From Antedon mediterranea (taxonomy: Eukaryota > Echinodermata > Crinoidea > Comatulida > Antedonidae): a DNA stretch of 64,000 nucleotides. The stretch lies in assembly GCF_964355755.1 (NCBI RefSeq), contig NC_092672.1:17730501-17794500 (forward strand), given 5' to 3'. The notes under the pieces are model-generated. The model was not told where the DNA came from. It was given only the letters and a program-made list of their open reading frames with translations, and searched no databases. Positions 43,240 through 55,523 of the stretch are shown here, in pieces. The position numbers were made by a program, and so were the translations under genes. Every line of letters begins with the position of its first letter. The first letter of the stretch is position 1.

Positions 43240-44480
43240 TTCTTTTGCATTACGGATGGAGTAACCGATATTGAACTTATATACCAAGTTTGAAATATTT
43301 TTGATTCGATAAATATTTTTTCTAGAAGTTTTTGTATGTGACTATTTCCCTGTGCTCCACTGGCGCCAAATTGGATCCACTGGAGCACAGTGTATTAACA
43401 TACGAACATTTCTTTTGTAAAAAAAAAATACTCCTTGATTTCAATATATATTTCTTGGTATATTTTTAATTTAAGTTGCTTAATTTACAGGGAAAAAATC
43501 GAATTCCTAACCGTTTTTTTTTTGTTGTCAAAATCATTATTAGAGTTGAACATAATATGTGTCGGAATTGTATGTTTTTTCATAAGTATTATCTTAAGCG
43601 AACTCAAGTTATTAAAATCACTATGTGGCTTGAAACTATTTTTTCTTTTGGTTTACGGATGGAGTAACCGATATTGAAGATATATACCAAGTTTGAAATA
43701 TTTTTAAATTCCAGAAGTATTTTTTCTCGATGTTTTTGTATGTGACTATTTCCCTGTGCTCCCATTGGTGCCAAATTGGGTCCACTTGAGCACAGTGTAT
43801 TAACATACAAAAAGATATTAAAATTCAGTGACTTATTTCTATTTATATCACTGTGCTCCACTGGCTCCATATTGGGTCCACTTCTTGAACACAGTGTATT
43901 AACATACGAAAAGATATTAAAAATCAGTTACTTTTTTTTTATTTTATGTCACTGTGCTCCACTCTGGCTCCAAATTGGGTCCACTTGAGCACAGTGTATT
44001 AAAATACGAAAAGATATTAAAATTCAGTGACTTATTTCTATTTTATATCAATGTGCTCCACACTGGCGCCAAATTAGGTCCACTTGAGCACAGTGTATTA
44101 ACATACGAAAATATATTAACATTCAATGACTTATTTCTATATTTTATATCACTGTGCTCTCCTTTCGCCAAATTGGGTCCACTTGAGCACAGTGTATTAA
44201 CATACGAAATGATATTAAAATTCAGTGACTTTTTTCTATTTTATATCACTGTGATCCACTGGCTCCAAATTGGGTCCACTTGAGCACAGTGTATTAACAT
44301 ACGAAAAGATATTAAAATTCAGTGACTTTTTTTCTATTTTATATCACTGTGCTCCCCTTTCGCCAAATTGGGTCCACTTGAGCACAGTGTATTAACATAC
44401 GAAATGATATTAAAATTCAGTGACTTATTTCTATTTTATATCACTGCGCTCCACTAGTGCTAAATTTGGTCCACTGGAGC
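43240..44480. repeat. Hairpin satellite 2, about 100 bp period
   Basis: Monomer: ATATCACTGTGCTCCACTGG, then CGCCAAATTGGGTCCACTTG, GAGCACAGTGTATTAACATA, CGAAAAGATATTAAAATTCA and GTGACTTATTTCTATTTT. CACTGTGCTC and GAGCACAGTG pair perfectly over 10 bp. About 8 consecutive copies from 43745. A further copy with a 170 bp leader (TTTTCTTTTGCATTACGGAT) lies at 43240-43410, and the leader recurs at 43640. It directly follows the SIM-motif ORF. Confidence 0.9.
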
Positions 44481-44609
44481 AGCTACCGTAGTACTATTTC
44501 TATTTCGTAGGTAAATAAAGGCATATATGGCGCTCCGTAGAAGTAGAGAATGCTCGATCGTCGAAATGACTCTCTGAATATACCTCATAATAATATTCTT
44601 TGGTAGTAG

Positions 44610-45442
44610 CAAAGAATATATATCACAAGAATGAGTATTCCGCGATTTTTGCATGAGCAATTTGTAACAGAGAGCTCCAGTGAGTGATGCCCGCCCTCGT
44701 AAGGGCGGATGTATACATACTAAATAAGACTTGATTATACATGTCACATTAAATAGAATTATGATAATAGGTTTTGCAATTGTAAACTATTTTATAATAC
44801 ATACATATTTATTAACAAACTAGTGTACATTCACTTTTACAGACAATTATTTACTAACATGCTAAGTTAGTTCACAAAAAAAGGCCTAACACAGCAACAC
44901 CAAAATCAACGAATCATTACTCAGCACGGCCTATTCTTTACCATTGCCGTGTACTACTCTACGCCCGGTAAATTAAGTATTGTTTTTATGATATAAATTA
45001 GTATAAAATACATGTTATTAATAGGACAAAATGTTAAATGTTATTAACATTTATTTGTTTTACCAGAAACAAGTTAAATATAGGAATATTATTAAACTAT
45101 CCTTCGTGAAATCGCGTAAACAGCAACACGCCCGCCGGTCACGCTATCGTAGCGCCCGGTTGATAAAGCAAACTTTTTACACGGCAGTTTTTACTAAATA
45201 AATTGCATAAAACGAACAATTAAATATCCAAATAGTATTTAACATGATGTTGGCATGTAGTTGATAACATTTTTTATCATGAAAATACTACCGGTGGTCC
45301 AGCCTTTGATTAGTGAAACAGTCACAAAAAGTTGTATACATCCCAGATACATCCACACTTATGGCGGCGCCCTACCACATGGACAATATTACTGTTACAG
45401 GGAAAATCGCGGATTACTCATTCTTGTGATATATATTCTTTG
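44610..45442. mobile_element. hAT-sized TIR element, 833 bp, GTAGTAG duplication
   Basis: TIR CAAAGAATATATATCACAAG followed by AATGAGTA(T/A)TCCGCGATTTT in both arms, about 40 bp. It is flanked by GTAGTAG at 44603-44609 and 45443-45449. A 7-8 bp duplication fits hAT, but the ends are not typical hAT, so the class is open. Non-coding. Confidence 0.78.
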
Positions 45443-45449
45443 GTAGTAG

Positions 45450-46525
45450 TTACGACGACGTTACGTGTGGAGCCTAAACACTAAGCCATGCCGGAATATT
45501 AATTATTTCATTCCATGTGCCTATTAATTATTGTTATTATTTGCAAAGTAGAGAGTGGACCTCGGAGGCTGAAAATATGAAGAAAAAGGGGCGGTACTTA
45601 CTTTTATAAATTATATAAACATTTGTTACTATCTACTCTCTAGCCTACTAGGCTAGAGAGTAGTTAGTAGTAGCCTACTAGCTAGGCCTCACTCAGGAGG
45701 CCCTCTAACTAGCTAGCTAGGCCGGGTAGGCCTGTAGGCGTGGCTACCTAGGCCTAGTAGGCTATACTAGCGTAGGCCTAGGCCTAGTACGACGGTGTCT
45801 GATCATTTCGGCCGCCAGTTATGAAATTGCCAAATTCATGAAACGCCAAAAAGCTATGTATGTATGACACGCCATGTGTGGTAAAATGTTAATATTTTAC
45901 TAATTATACTGCAAACGTTGCACTCTAACGTTATATATAATGTAAGATTGTTTATTAAACCTAATATTAGGGATAACGATGCAAAATTAAAAGTTGTTAT
46001 TTTTCAACCAATTTAAACATATGTTAGTATTTTGTTTCAATATTCCAATAAAGAAAGAATTACGAAAATCTGACTTGTAGTTTTCGAAATATAGGGTCTA
46101 AAACATCGCCGAAAATGATTGTTTTTGGCCACGAACGTTGTAAACAAATTGCGCCCTCAGTCGACAATTGTATGAACCACATCGTTTTTCGCTAAAATAA
46201 TTACATATAACGTTTTATAGTAATTTATTTTATATATCAACATTGGAAATATCAATAAAATATGTTATTAAATGTTTACAACATAATATTAAGTTGTTTA
46301 TTTAACGGAATTCGTACAAATTCATTGCTCTAAATTTGTGTAGTAACGATCAGTACAGACAGACCATGTGACTTCGCGGTACACGCGAGAGAAAACATTC
46401 CGCTGTGAGTGATTCGCGTCAACCAATCAAATAGCCAGGATCCAAAATGATGCAACCGTGAGCTCTGCCGATTGCGGGAAATCTCAGCTTTGATTGGCTT
46501 ACGATGACATCATATCACAAAATTT
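45450..46525. other. Intergenic; AGGCCTA-rich patch and a perfect palindrome
   Basis: 45633-45663 is a perfect 15 bp stem with 1 nt loop (CTACTCTCTAGCCTA). AGGCCTA-type octamers cluster at 45682-45790. The rest is AT-rich with no gene seen. Confidence 0.6.
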
Positions 46526-46527
46526 AA

Positions 46528-46774
46528 TTTTTGTAGTTGAGCCTCACGTAATTTTCACAATTTTATTTAAAAAGTGAAATAATGGACCTTTATGGTATGT
46601 GTGATTTTTCTCTAAAAGATTTGAATAATAAAGGCTTCATATCGAGAAAAAAACGTTTTTTGGCACTTATAATAAATATTTCTCAGAGAAAAAAGCACAT
46701 GGCATGTAGAACTATATTATCTTGGCATAGGAAGACAAACAAATCCCAGGTCATGAGAGGCTCAACTACAAAAA
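46528..46774. mobile_element. MITE, GTAGTTGAGCCTC family, copy 1
   Basis: TIR TTTTTGTAGTTGAGCCTC and its complement; about 245 bp; shares internal text (ACATGTAGAACTATA, TTATCTTGGC) with copy 2 at 51780-52022. The open frame at 46582-46803 is incidental. Confidence 0.78.
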
Positions 46775-46892
46775 CAAGGTTGAATAGGGTCACTGGTTTT
46801 TGAGTAAACAATCTACCGCGTACGCGCTAGACAGTACGATATTTTAACCACATTTTTTACATGTTTGGTTGAATGTAATGACGATAAACAAT

Positions 46893-48190
46893 ATAGACTG
46901 CAGCCATATAGATGGCTGCAGTCGCGTGCTCATTAGTGTTTACCGACCAACCTACCAACTGACCAAAATTACTGAACATGTTTAAAAATGTTGAAATGTT
47001 TAAAAACATTTATATTTTTTTAATTTACACGTGCGTAGCCTGTCACTTTTGACGTGCTCGTATAACATAATTTCGAGTTGAAAGTAAGTCAAGAAAACAG
47101 AGATCGGGCAAAAAGAGTGCGCAAAAATCTGCGCACTCATGGCAATTTTGTAAACGCTTAAAATTGCCTGAAACGTACTCTTATTTCATCGAAAATAAAT
47201 TTTGAAAATGTTAAGCGCGCATACGCATGCGTTACATGCGCTACACACGTAATTGTATTGCCATATGATGATTTATGCCCTGAAATGTATGAGTACCAAA
47301 TTTTATTTACCGTACTGACGCGGGTATAAGCCCACCCCCCTCGAACATGAAATCACGTCAAGTTTGGGGGGTGGGCTTATACCCGAGGATCCAAAAATGC
47401 AGATCGTCAAAAACAGCACATGTACACTGTGTATTCCACCATGCGAGCGAGCGCCCTCACGTGTACGACGTTGCCTCTAAATACACGAGGTGTAGAGTGT
47501 CGGAAAATTAGTTCGTGTAATTTATCGTAGAATATCTTATTTTAAACATCAATTTAACAAGAATTTATCAAGCAGAAAAGCAAGTATACAATTTTCGTTA
47601 AATAGAAATGTACCAAAGAAATTTAATAAGCTTGTTTATGGCAGCCGATACCAAATAGTGGTTTTCCGTTTTGGCGACTTGTAGCGTCGTGTGTGAAGCG
47701 ATCTTCGACCGCGATGGAGTGTAAACAAAACAGGACCGCTAGGCCTCATATGGCCTAGCGTATATTAGCCTAGCTTGGTTATGATCAAAGGTAGGTATAT
47801 TCGGTGTATGGACGTCGCCAAATGCAAAATAATGTATTACGACACACACTGTAGATCTTCGAATTAATGGGTGGGCTTATACCCGAGTGCCTCATTTTTC
47901 ATGAAAATTAGTCAAAAGTCGGGGGTGGGCTTATACCCGAGTATGGGCTTATACCCGCGTCAGTACGGTAATTGTGATTCATGGTTGTGAAGATATGATT
48001 ACAAACGTGATTTTGTTAAATCGTGCGTACACCGCGTAATTTTTTATTGCGCACCGTGAAAACGTAACCACATCGATTCCTGGCCATAAGGGAATATACT
48101 GTGAAAAATTGACTTAGCTAAATTAAACTGATATCAAGATAAGGTCAGAAAGCGATAAAACGCATAGTGATACCAGACCGACCGACCGAC
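46893..48190 (-). mobile_element. GGTC-repeat element, long copy, interrupted by a TACCGTA element
   Basis: Inverted relative of 32518-32852. The left end has the perfect palindrome CTGCAGCCAT-ATAG-ATGGCTGCAG and AGTCGCGTGCTCATTAG; the right end is GGTATCACTATGCG inverted plus (CCGA)n. An interior of about 1 kb is absent from the short copy; part of it is the TIR element at 47308-47970. Confidence 0.72.
47308..47970. mobile_element. TACCGTA-TIR element, 663 bp
   Basis: The TIR begins TACCGTACTGACGCGGGTAT and continues TAAGCCCA, perfect over about 27 bp. Flanked by ATT on both sides (47305-47307, 47971-47973). Subterminal GGGTATAAGCCCACCC repeats are present at both ends. Sequence at about 47500-47660 recurs, diverged, at about 63260-63400. 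Confidence 0.8.
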
Positions 48191-49190
48191 ATTTTTCTCT
48201 TTCTTTTCTCTAATCTTCTCTACACTTTGTTTTCCAATTTCTCTAATGTTCCTACTTATTTAACACGTCTCCTCCCTGCTTCTCCGCTTTTCAGCTCCAA
48301 TCTCTCCCTCCTTTTTAACGCAGCTCGAGGTAACCCTCCATTGCCTTCCTTCTCCAATCCCTCTCTGAACTTTTTCTCACGTCCGTTCTCTGCTACTCTT
48401 CCTGCCTAACTCTGCCTCCATCTGCCGCCCTCTATCTATTTCTTCAACCCCAAAATCATTACAATAGGTAAATAAATAAATACTCAAAAGAATTATGTTT
48501 ACAGTTCAATTATTTTCAGAATAATACTACATAAAAATGTGTTTACCAATGGACAAATAATCGCGTCAGTTGAGTTGAAATCGTGGCAATAACAATGGAG
48601 TCCACTCTCGGTAACCCTACTAATATTTTTTTTATTTTACAGTGTGTCAAGAAGTATATGTCCTTTTTGAAAATAAAGTGGTTTTGGGTTTTTCGTTTTA
48701 TTTTGCAAATGGTATTATTAAATTTCGGAAATTAATTTAGATATTTATTAATTATTTACCAGTAATAGTATTAATACTAGTACAGTATTATTCTTTCTGT
48801 GCCGCGCCTATCAATCTAATCTTTTTGCAATTTATGCGATATACGATTCATACGTATGTACCATCACTGTCAAACAGATACCGGTAACTTTTTTTACGTT
48901 TGGGATAAATACATGTAAACTCAACTTCTTAAAAGATGAAACAAATAACAATTGAAAAAAAGGGAAATATTGTGAGCCTCGTTTGGGGTATGTATAAATA
49001 ATATTAATATGCAGTTCTAAATAAGAAAAGTATAATACGCATACGATATAGAATATAGTGGACAAATCAAAACATTAAAACTAGTGTCTCTTATAAATAC
49101 TTGGTATTTATCAGCTACTTGTTGTGAATGATTACGGTAAGAAGACACTAGCCTAAATTAAGCCTTATACATTCCAACTGTTATACACCT
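48191..49190. other. Intergenic; pyrimidine-rich tract
   Basis: 48190-48450 is strongly pyrimidine-rich (runs of CTCC/TTCC). Its open frame is low-complexity and not a credible protein. Nothing else recognised. Confidence 0.4.
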
Positions 49191-51330
49191 TTGCCGGCAG
49201 GATTGTCCGCTTTTCGATACATTAAAAACAATCTCATTTGCCCACTGATAAAAAGTATAGCTTTTGTTTTATATAGAAAAAAACGTCACCATTTACATAA
49301 AAGGGGAAATCCCGGGTTTTTTGGTTTTAGCGGCAGCGCGTGCATGGCATGCGTGCAGCTCAATACGGCCGTTTCCGCAGCCAAAACAAAATATCGGTTA
49401 ATTTTCAAAGGTTAAAAATTATCGCATTTATCCGATAATTATCTGATTTGAATGAGAAAAAATAGGAATCTCCGCATAATTGATCGAACCCTCTTCCTTG
49501 GATGTTTGGTCAAACAAATAAACAATGCATCGCGTGTCATCTCATGTTTATTGAAATTTAATATGCAAAAGGAATACCACATTATATAAAAAAGATACGT
49601 CTACTTGTTTAGCGCATAGTAACTGTTTAGCGTTGGATTTTTAGCCCGCCTTTGTTTTTTTAAACAAATATTTTATGATGAAATGCGTCCGACAATGACA
49701 AAGAAAAATGCCCTCAGATATGTACGGTTATCATTAGCGGCGGTTTTAAAGATCATTTGTGTCTACTAAGTAAGGTATTAAAACCAAGGCACATAGGGCA
49801 ATTATAAGTGAAACTTCCCTTATCGCAAAGCTATCATTTGTTTTAATAAGAAGGTGGTGATGCTGATGAAGTTTTTTTATGTGCCAGTCAAAAACACTTT
49901 TATTCGTATGTTTTACATTTATTATATTCATAAAGAAACACATTTTCACAAAGCACACTCATCTTCGGGACCTGTAAAATTAAAAAAATTAAATTTAAGC
50001 AATATTCCTTTTGCCCAAAATATTCAGACGGTAAAATAATATAACAATTCAGGCATCAATAGTTCAGTTGCCATGTTTGTATGTATGTATGTACACCCTG
50101 TATTTTTGTTACTTTTATGTGTATTTTAAGGGTGATGTGGATAGAGGTGCTTGTCACCTGTTCATCCCTTCCTTTTTGTTATGTGTTTATGTATTCAGTG
50201 ATCAAGTTTAATAATTAAATAACTTTAAATCTATACATTACAAATGGCAAAAAGAAATTTATTTAGTCCATTGCACAACTGATCTCTGGTTTAAATGACC
50301 ATAGTTCTCTGTAGCGTTCGATAGACTTGGTAAAGTTATTTTTTTCATATTTTTCTAGGGATTAAAATGACCTGCGACCAGGCAAATTCGAATAGCCATA
50401 TCGATAGTCAAATTTGTCATTGTTCTTGTAACATTAGATTTATTATCCATAGAACTGTTTAATCCGACATTAGATCGAACCTGATCTTAATTTTCACGTT
50501 TATGGGTCTTAAACAACCGACGACTATTGGAAATAACCTTTTTGGATTTTATTAATTACATGTATGTTTTGTTCAATATTTGGTAAAGTTTTTCTCTTTA
50601 AAATTTGTTTGCTTAATTATTATTATTATTAGTACTACAGGTAACTCCGCCGTAATTCACGAAATATTTGACAACATGTTACGATGTATACTATATCACC
50701 ATTCTTTTTACTCTACTTTACTTGTGTTTTTCAATCTATACTCTATTCTCAATGATTAATGAAAACTTATTTTAATTATTGCATGTTTTAAAACTTTTAT
50801 TTTTTTATATTCCGTATACTTGCGTACAGTAATATATTGCATGTTGATGACGGACTTTTCATGACATTTATTTTTAATGAATACTAATAGAAGTAGTAAT
50901 ATATTATCATCATTAGGTTAATGCATTATCATGCTTAGTAGCTCCTTGTAAACTGTCCTGTTTTTTTTTTCTGTATTATTAGGCTATCGCTCTCTGTAGA
51001 GCCTTTCTGCTCATTTTTTGCTAGTTATATTTTGATTTTGGAATGATATTTCATTCCCTTTTACTTGATATTATTTGATTTTATTTTTTAAATTTAATTA
51101 GCACTGCATACCGTTTTAATAATGTTCACATTTAATACTTAATTACTTAATTTCCTTTACAGTATATTACAATTATGTTTTATTTTTTTATACAAAGTGG
51201 GACACTTCTTTGGTAGAGAGGGAATAATGTAACACTCTGACCATCATATATAATATGGATGTACTGGTAAGAGGAGGAAGGAGGATAAAACGTTTATAAT
51301 AGAGAGAATAATATGTTTATAATAGAGAGA
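49191..51330. other. Intergenic, no feature recognised
   Basis: AT-rich. Short open frames on both strands have no family resemblance. GTTTATAATAGAGAGAAT repeats twice just before 51333. Confidence 0.4.
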
Positions 51331-51779
51331 ATCAGGGGTTTCATTAGTAGCCGGCAACCGGCGCATTCGACCGTCTAATTTGACATTTTCGCCGGCTACT
51401 TTCTGTCTACCTAGGCCTACACGGCCTAGCCTAGGCTAGCTCCCGGCGCGAGTACTTTTATTAATCAAGAACAATACGTACGTGTTTGTTGTATTTATTA
51501 CGTTCTCGCGACGACACAATGATGATGGATTAAAATAGGATTGTAATTAAATATTTTTAATCAATTATTTTACCATGTAATCTGTACACGAAAGGGACCT
51601 AAAACTCCCTGACCTATCTATGGAATTTTCCTTTGAAACTTTTGCACTGTGTGTGTGTAGCATGCGTTTCCGAGGCATTGTTAGAATCCTTCAACCGTGA
51701 CGACCTACCCGTCAACGGCGAATACACCAATGCGATTCGCTTAAAATGACATCATATGATGTACTGATATTAATTTTCT

Positions 51780-52022
51780 GTGGTTGAGCCTCTCAGAATT
51801 TCACGAAAATTCTTTTAAACATGTAAAAATTAGATATTTTTTATGATATATACGATTTATCTATAAACAACTCGAATTATAAACTACCTAATATTTCGAG
51901 AAAATAAAACATTTTTAGCACTTAGAATTTTTTTTTATAGATTTAAATGAACATAACATGTAGAACTATAATATTATCTTGGCGTAGGAAAACAAATTTT
52001 AATTTGTGAGAGGCTCAACCAC
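51780..52022. mobile_element. MITE, GTGGTTGAGCCTC family, copy 2
   Basis: GTGGTTGAGCCTCTCA at the left and its complement at the right; 243 bp. Upstream flanking text (GATTCGCTTAAAATGACATC) also resembles that of copy 1, so the element may be longer than the TIR pair implies. Confidence 0.75.
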
Positions 52023-52737
52023 GCTGAAGGTATAGTGGGGGAAGTCCCCTCCTGGACCGCATGTAGCCGTTTTGCGTTGAAAATTGTTGTACGGGCTTGT
52101 GTGGTTCGTGTCGTTAACTGTATCATATAGTTAATATGATGCATTGGAAATCAAACTTTTATGATCTTTTAGATTAATAATTAGACACCAAAGTCATTTT
52201 CTCATAGTATATTTATTCTCAGAGTAATTGATAATCAAAAATTGTTTACTAGGCCTAGTGAAGAAAAATAGCACGTCAAAGAAATCGCGCGCATAGTAAC
52301 GTATCGTAGTTGAATCGTGGAAAGCAAAATACTGCTCTGGGACGCGTGCCTCTCCGACTCCCTAATAATAGACCTAGCCTAGGCCCTATATTATTATTAT
52401 TAATAATATATAATATTATTATTGAACTTCCTAACGTCATAAAATAAGGAATCACGCATTTTAAATTAATAAAGTACATAACAAATGGGAGTAAAATAAT
52501 TGCTAAATACGTCGAGCCAAAAAAGTTTCGTGCCTTTATATGTTGTTATTGTTATGCTATTTTTTTGTAATTAGTATTTTTTTGAAAACACAAATATGCA
52601 GGTTTTTTTTCTCAAATATTTAATATACATAAATGCAATAAAAATAAATATATTTATTTCAAATTAAGCATATATTTATGTGTCTGTAAACTAGTTTATT
52701 ACCTATATAGCTCTAGAAAGCCAGAGCTTCCAGGGGC

Positions 52738-53475
52738 CCCTGGACGGGTATTGCTAAACACCGCAAACCCCGCAAACCTCCAAAAAAATATAGCAAACCC
52801 CACCGAACCAACATAAAAGTGATTGAATCATGTAGTGTACAACCCACTGGGTATATCCATGTAAAAAAAAATATTAAATTTCTACTGTTAACAACTTATT
52901 TTTGGGGTAAAACATCATTTTTTGGTCAAAAATGATTGCTAAACCCCGCAAACCTCCAAAAAACCATAGCAAACCCCACCCAACCAACATAAAAGTGATT
53001 GAATAATGTAGTGTATGATCCACTGGGTATATAAAATATTAAATTTCTACTGTTAACTACTTTTTTGGGGATAAAACATCATTTTTTGGTTAAAAAATAG
53101 CAATAATTTTTGACCAAAAAATGATGTTTTACCCCAAAAATAAGTAGTTAACAGTAGAAATTAAATTTTTTTTTTTACATGGATATACCCAGTGGGTTGT
53201 ACACTACATGATTCAATCACTTTTATGTTGGTTCGGTGGGGTTTGCTATATTTTTTTGGAGGTTTGCGGGGTTTAGCAATCATTTTTTACCAAAAAATGA
53301 TGTTTTAACCCAAAAATAAGTTGTTAACAGTAGAAATTTAATATTTTTTTACATGGATATACCCAGTGGGTTGTACACTACATGATTCAATCACTTTTAT
53401 GTTGGTTCGGTGGGGTTTGCTATGTTTTTTTGGAGGTTTGCGGGGGTTTGCGGTGTTTAGCAATACCCCCCTGGA
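52738..53475. repeat. Giant palindrome, arms of about 350 bp
   Basis: Left arm: GGTATTGCTAAACACCGCAA, ACCCCGCAAACCTCCAAAAA, AAGTGATTGAATCATGTAGT, and a second similar unit. The right arm is the inverse, ending GCGGTGTTTAGCAATACC. Each arm is two tandem units of about 185 bp. The centre is near 53100. Confidence 0.85.
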
Positions 53476-53619
53476 CCCCGACCGGGGCCCCTTGGCAGCC
53501 CCCAGGCCCCCAGCCAATGGTTGTTCGCTTCGCTCACAAAGTTATCTATTTATGACTTCAAAATTCTCCTGTTACTTTTTTTTTCTCCTCCTACTTAAAA
53601 CCTTAATGCAACCCCTGGA

Positions 53620-54240
53620 GAATAAAACTTTTATAATAGAGAGAAGAAACTTATGTGATATAGCCAGAACAGACTGTATTACATTGAATATTGAAATAAA
53701 ACTGTGTCTGGGCAAAACCATTTACAGTATACTGTTTGTAAGTTCTGTGACTGTGTGACATCCTGCTGCTAGGACTATAGTAACGGATACACTAAAACAC
53801 AACCGTTGTACAAGTGTACCACACACGATCAGACTATATTGAACATTCCTACTTTGCTACAGCAATAAAAATTGCAGAACTAAAAAATGTTTAGAAAAAA
53901 AAACATTACCTTCTTTTTATCATTATGCATAGAATAAATAGGATGTAATCAAAGTATTGCCACTATGTTATTTTTTAGCCCTGAACACAACTACTATATA
54001 GAGCTGTTGAAATTTTGTGATGAGAATCTTATTGACGTTGCTGATTTTGGACTCTAAAGGCCCGTGTACACTAGAACGATAACGATAAATAGATAAACAT
54101 TCATTTTTAAAGACTTCTGGTCGAACATTTAAAAATAACAATAGCAGTTCTACTGACAATATCAACAACACTCACGGTAATCAGGAAGTGTGCATTATCA
54201 GGAGTTATTGAATTGTGTCAATAATGATTCAGATAAAAAC
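53620..54240. other. Intergenic spacer, nothing recognised
   Basis: No coding or repeat similarity seen apart from CTTTTATAATAGAGAGAAG, which echoes the left flank of the hAT-like element. Confidence 0.35.
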
Positions 54241-54698
54241 TAGAAAGCCACTCCGAGAGTGCATACCTCCGCCTACTGTAAAATTCTCCTAAATAAGATT
54301 TCTCCAGTAAAAAAAAAAATATATTATTTGTGTGTGTCTTATCTTAATGCGGTTTGTGATTTAGGCTAATTTCACTACAAGCATGTGAATGCGAGTGACT
54401 ACAATAGAACAGCAATGCGAAAATCAAACGAGTGAATTTGAAAAGAAATTGGTTTTTAAACTACACTTATTTTTATAAAAAAACGTACACATTAAATAAA
54501 ATTATGTTTAAAAGTTACAAATCACAAGTTATAACTCTTGCCTCTTGTACAAAAATAAAGTTTTTTAGACAAGTAGTTCTCGAGTAAATGCAATTTCAGT
54601 TTACTTGTTATTTTAAGACTGCTCGCCAGCTTTTGAACAATTCTGTCCTATCTTTTAACACTAGCAAGTCTGAAAAGTAAACTAAAAGTGGTCCAGAA

Positions 54699-54716
54699 TT
54701 GGGACCATGGTCCCAA
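54699..54716. repeat. Perfect 18 bp palindrome
   Basis: TTGGGACCATGGTCCCAA, embedded in a longer GTGGTC...GACCAC foldback (54688-54743). Confidence 0.85.
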
Positions 54717-55523
54717 AATTTAATGGAATGGTCCTTGACCACATATCTATCTGTATATTCATTTTGGTAAAGATCGTGTACCGCATATTTTGGTGTATAA
54801 ATCGCACTTTTGACACGCAAATTTGACCTCTAACACCGAACACAAATGCCTCACCACACAGATTGTACATAATCGTCACCTCGTTGGCGCGGCTAGGCCT
54901 GAGTAGGCTAGCTACAGTGTAATAACGCAACGGCATTTTACCGTGATGTTATACTAAATATGATGAAAAGATTTGTTCATTATAGAGCTGTTTTAGGCGC
55001 TCCGATAAAATTTCATTTGTAAACGTTTACGATTGGAATGTATTTATTTATAGTTATACGCACGATCGATCGCCCACCGCCGTACCCCTAGCGCAAGCCC
55101 TTCTTGGCGGCCACATGGTGTACGGTATTCGACTAGGATATTCTCCAGATTATAGCATGGACCTAGAGTATACACTTCTCGGATACATAGATACTAATCG
55201 AATACGATTGTCCGTGAAAACGTGCGCCCTCTCGAAATGATCGAGCGAGGCTAGCCCACACACGTGCGTGTTACACACACGGTCATGAACTCGATGTTGT
55301 GGGTGCGAAACTCATGAATAACAAGTTAGAAAAAACTTGTTGAGGCTGGGCGCGGCCGAGCCTAGGTATGAAAAAACCTAAATAAAGGACGCCGTTGTAG
55401 ATATAACAAAATATATTATTACAATATATTGATTACAATTTAATAAAAAATTGTTTTGATGAAATATAAGGTGCGTCTTATACATCGACGATATAAAAAA
55501 TACCGATATTTTACTCTCAGTTA

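Larger units (their letters stand above)
51333..53617. mobile_element. hAT-like TIR element, 2.3 kb, non-autonomous
   Basis: Left end CAGGGGTTTCATTA, right end inverted CAGGGGTTGCATTA. GAGAAT is present on both outer flanks (an imperfect duplication). CAGGG-type ends suggest hAT, tentatively. It contains a MITE (51780-52022) and the giant palindrome (about 52738-53475). Confidence 0.6.

Noticed and set aside
43435-44283. Several frames with repeated 'GPLEHSVLTYEKILKFSD' text
   Set aside because: These are translations of satellite 2. The shared peptide reflects DNA repetition, and frames break between monomers.
48167-48409. 80-codon Ser/Leu/Phe/Pro-rich frame
   Set aside because: Low-complexity product of a pyrimidine-rich tract; no start context or homologue.
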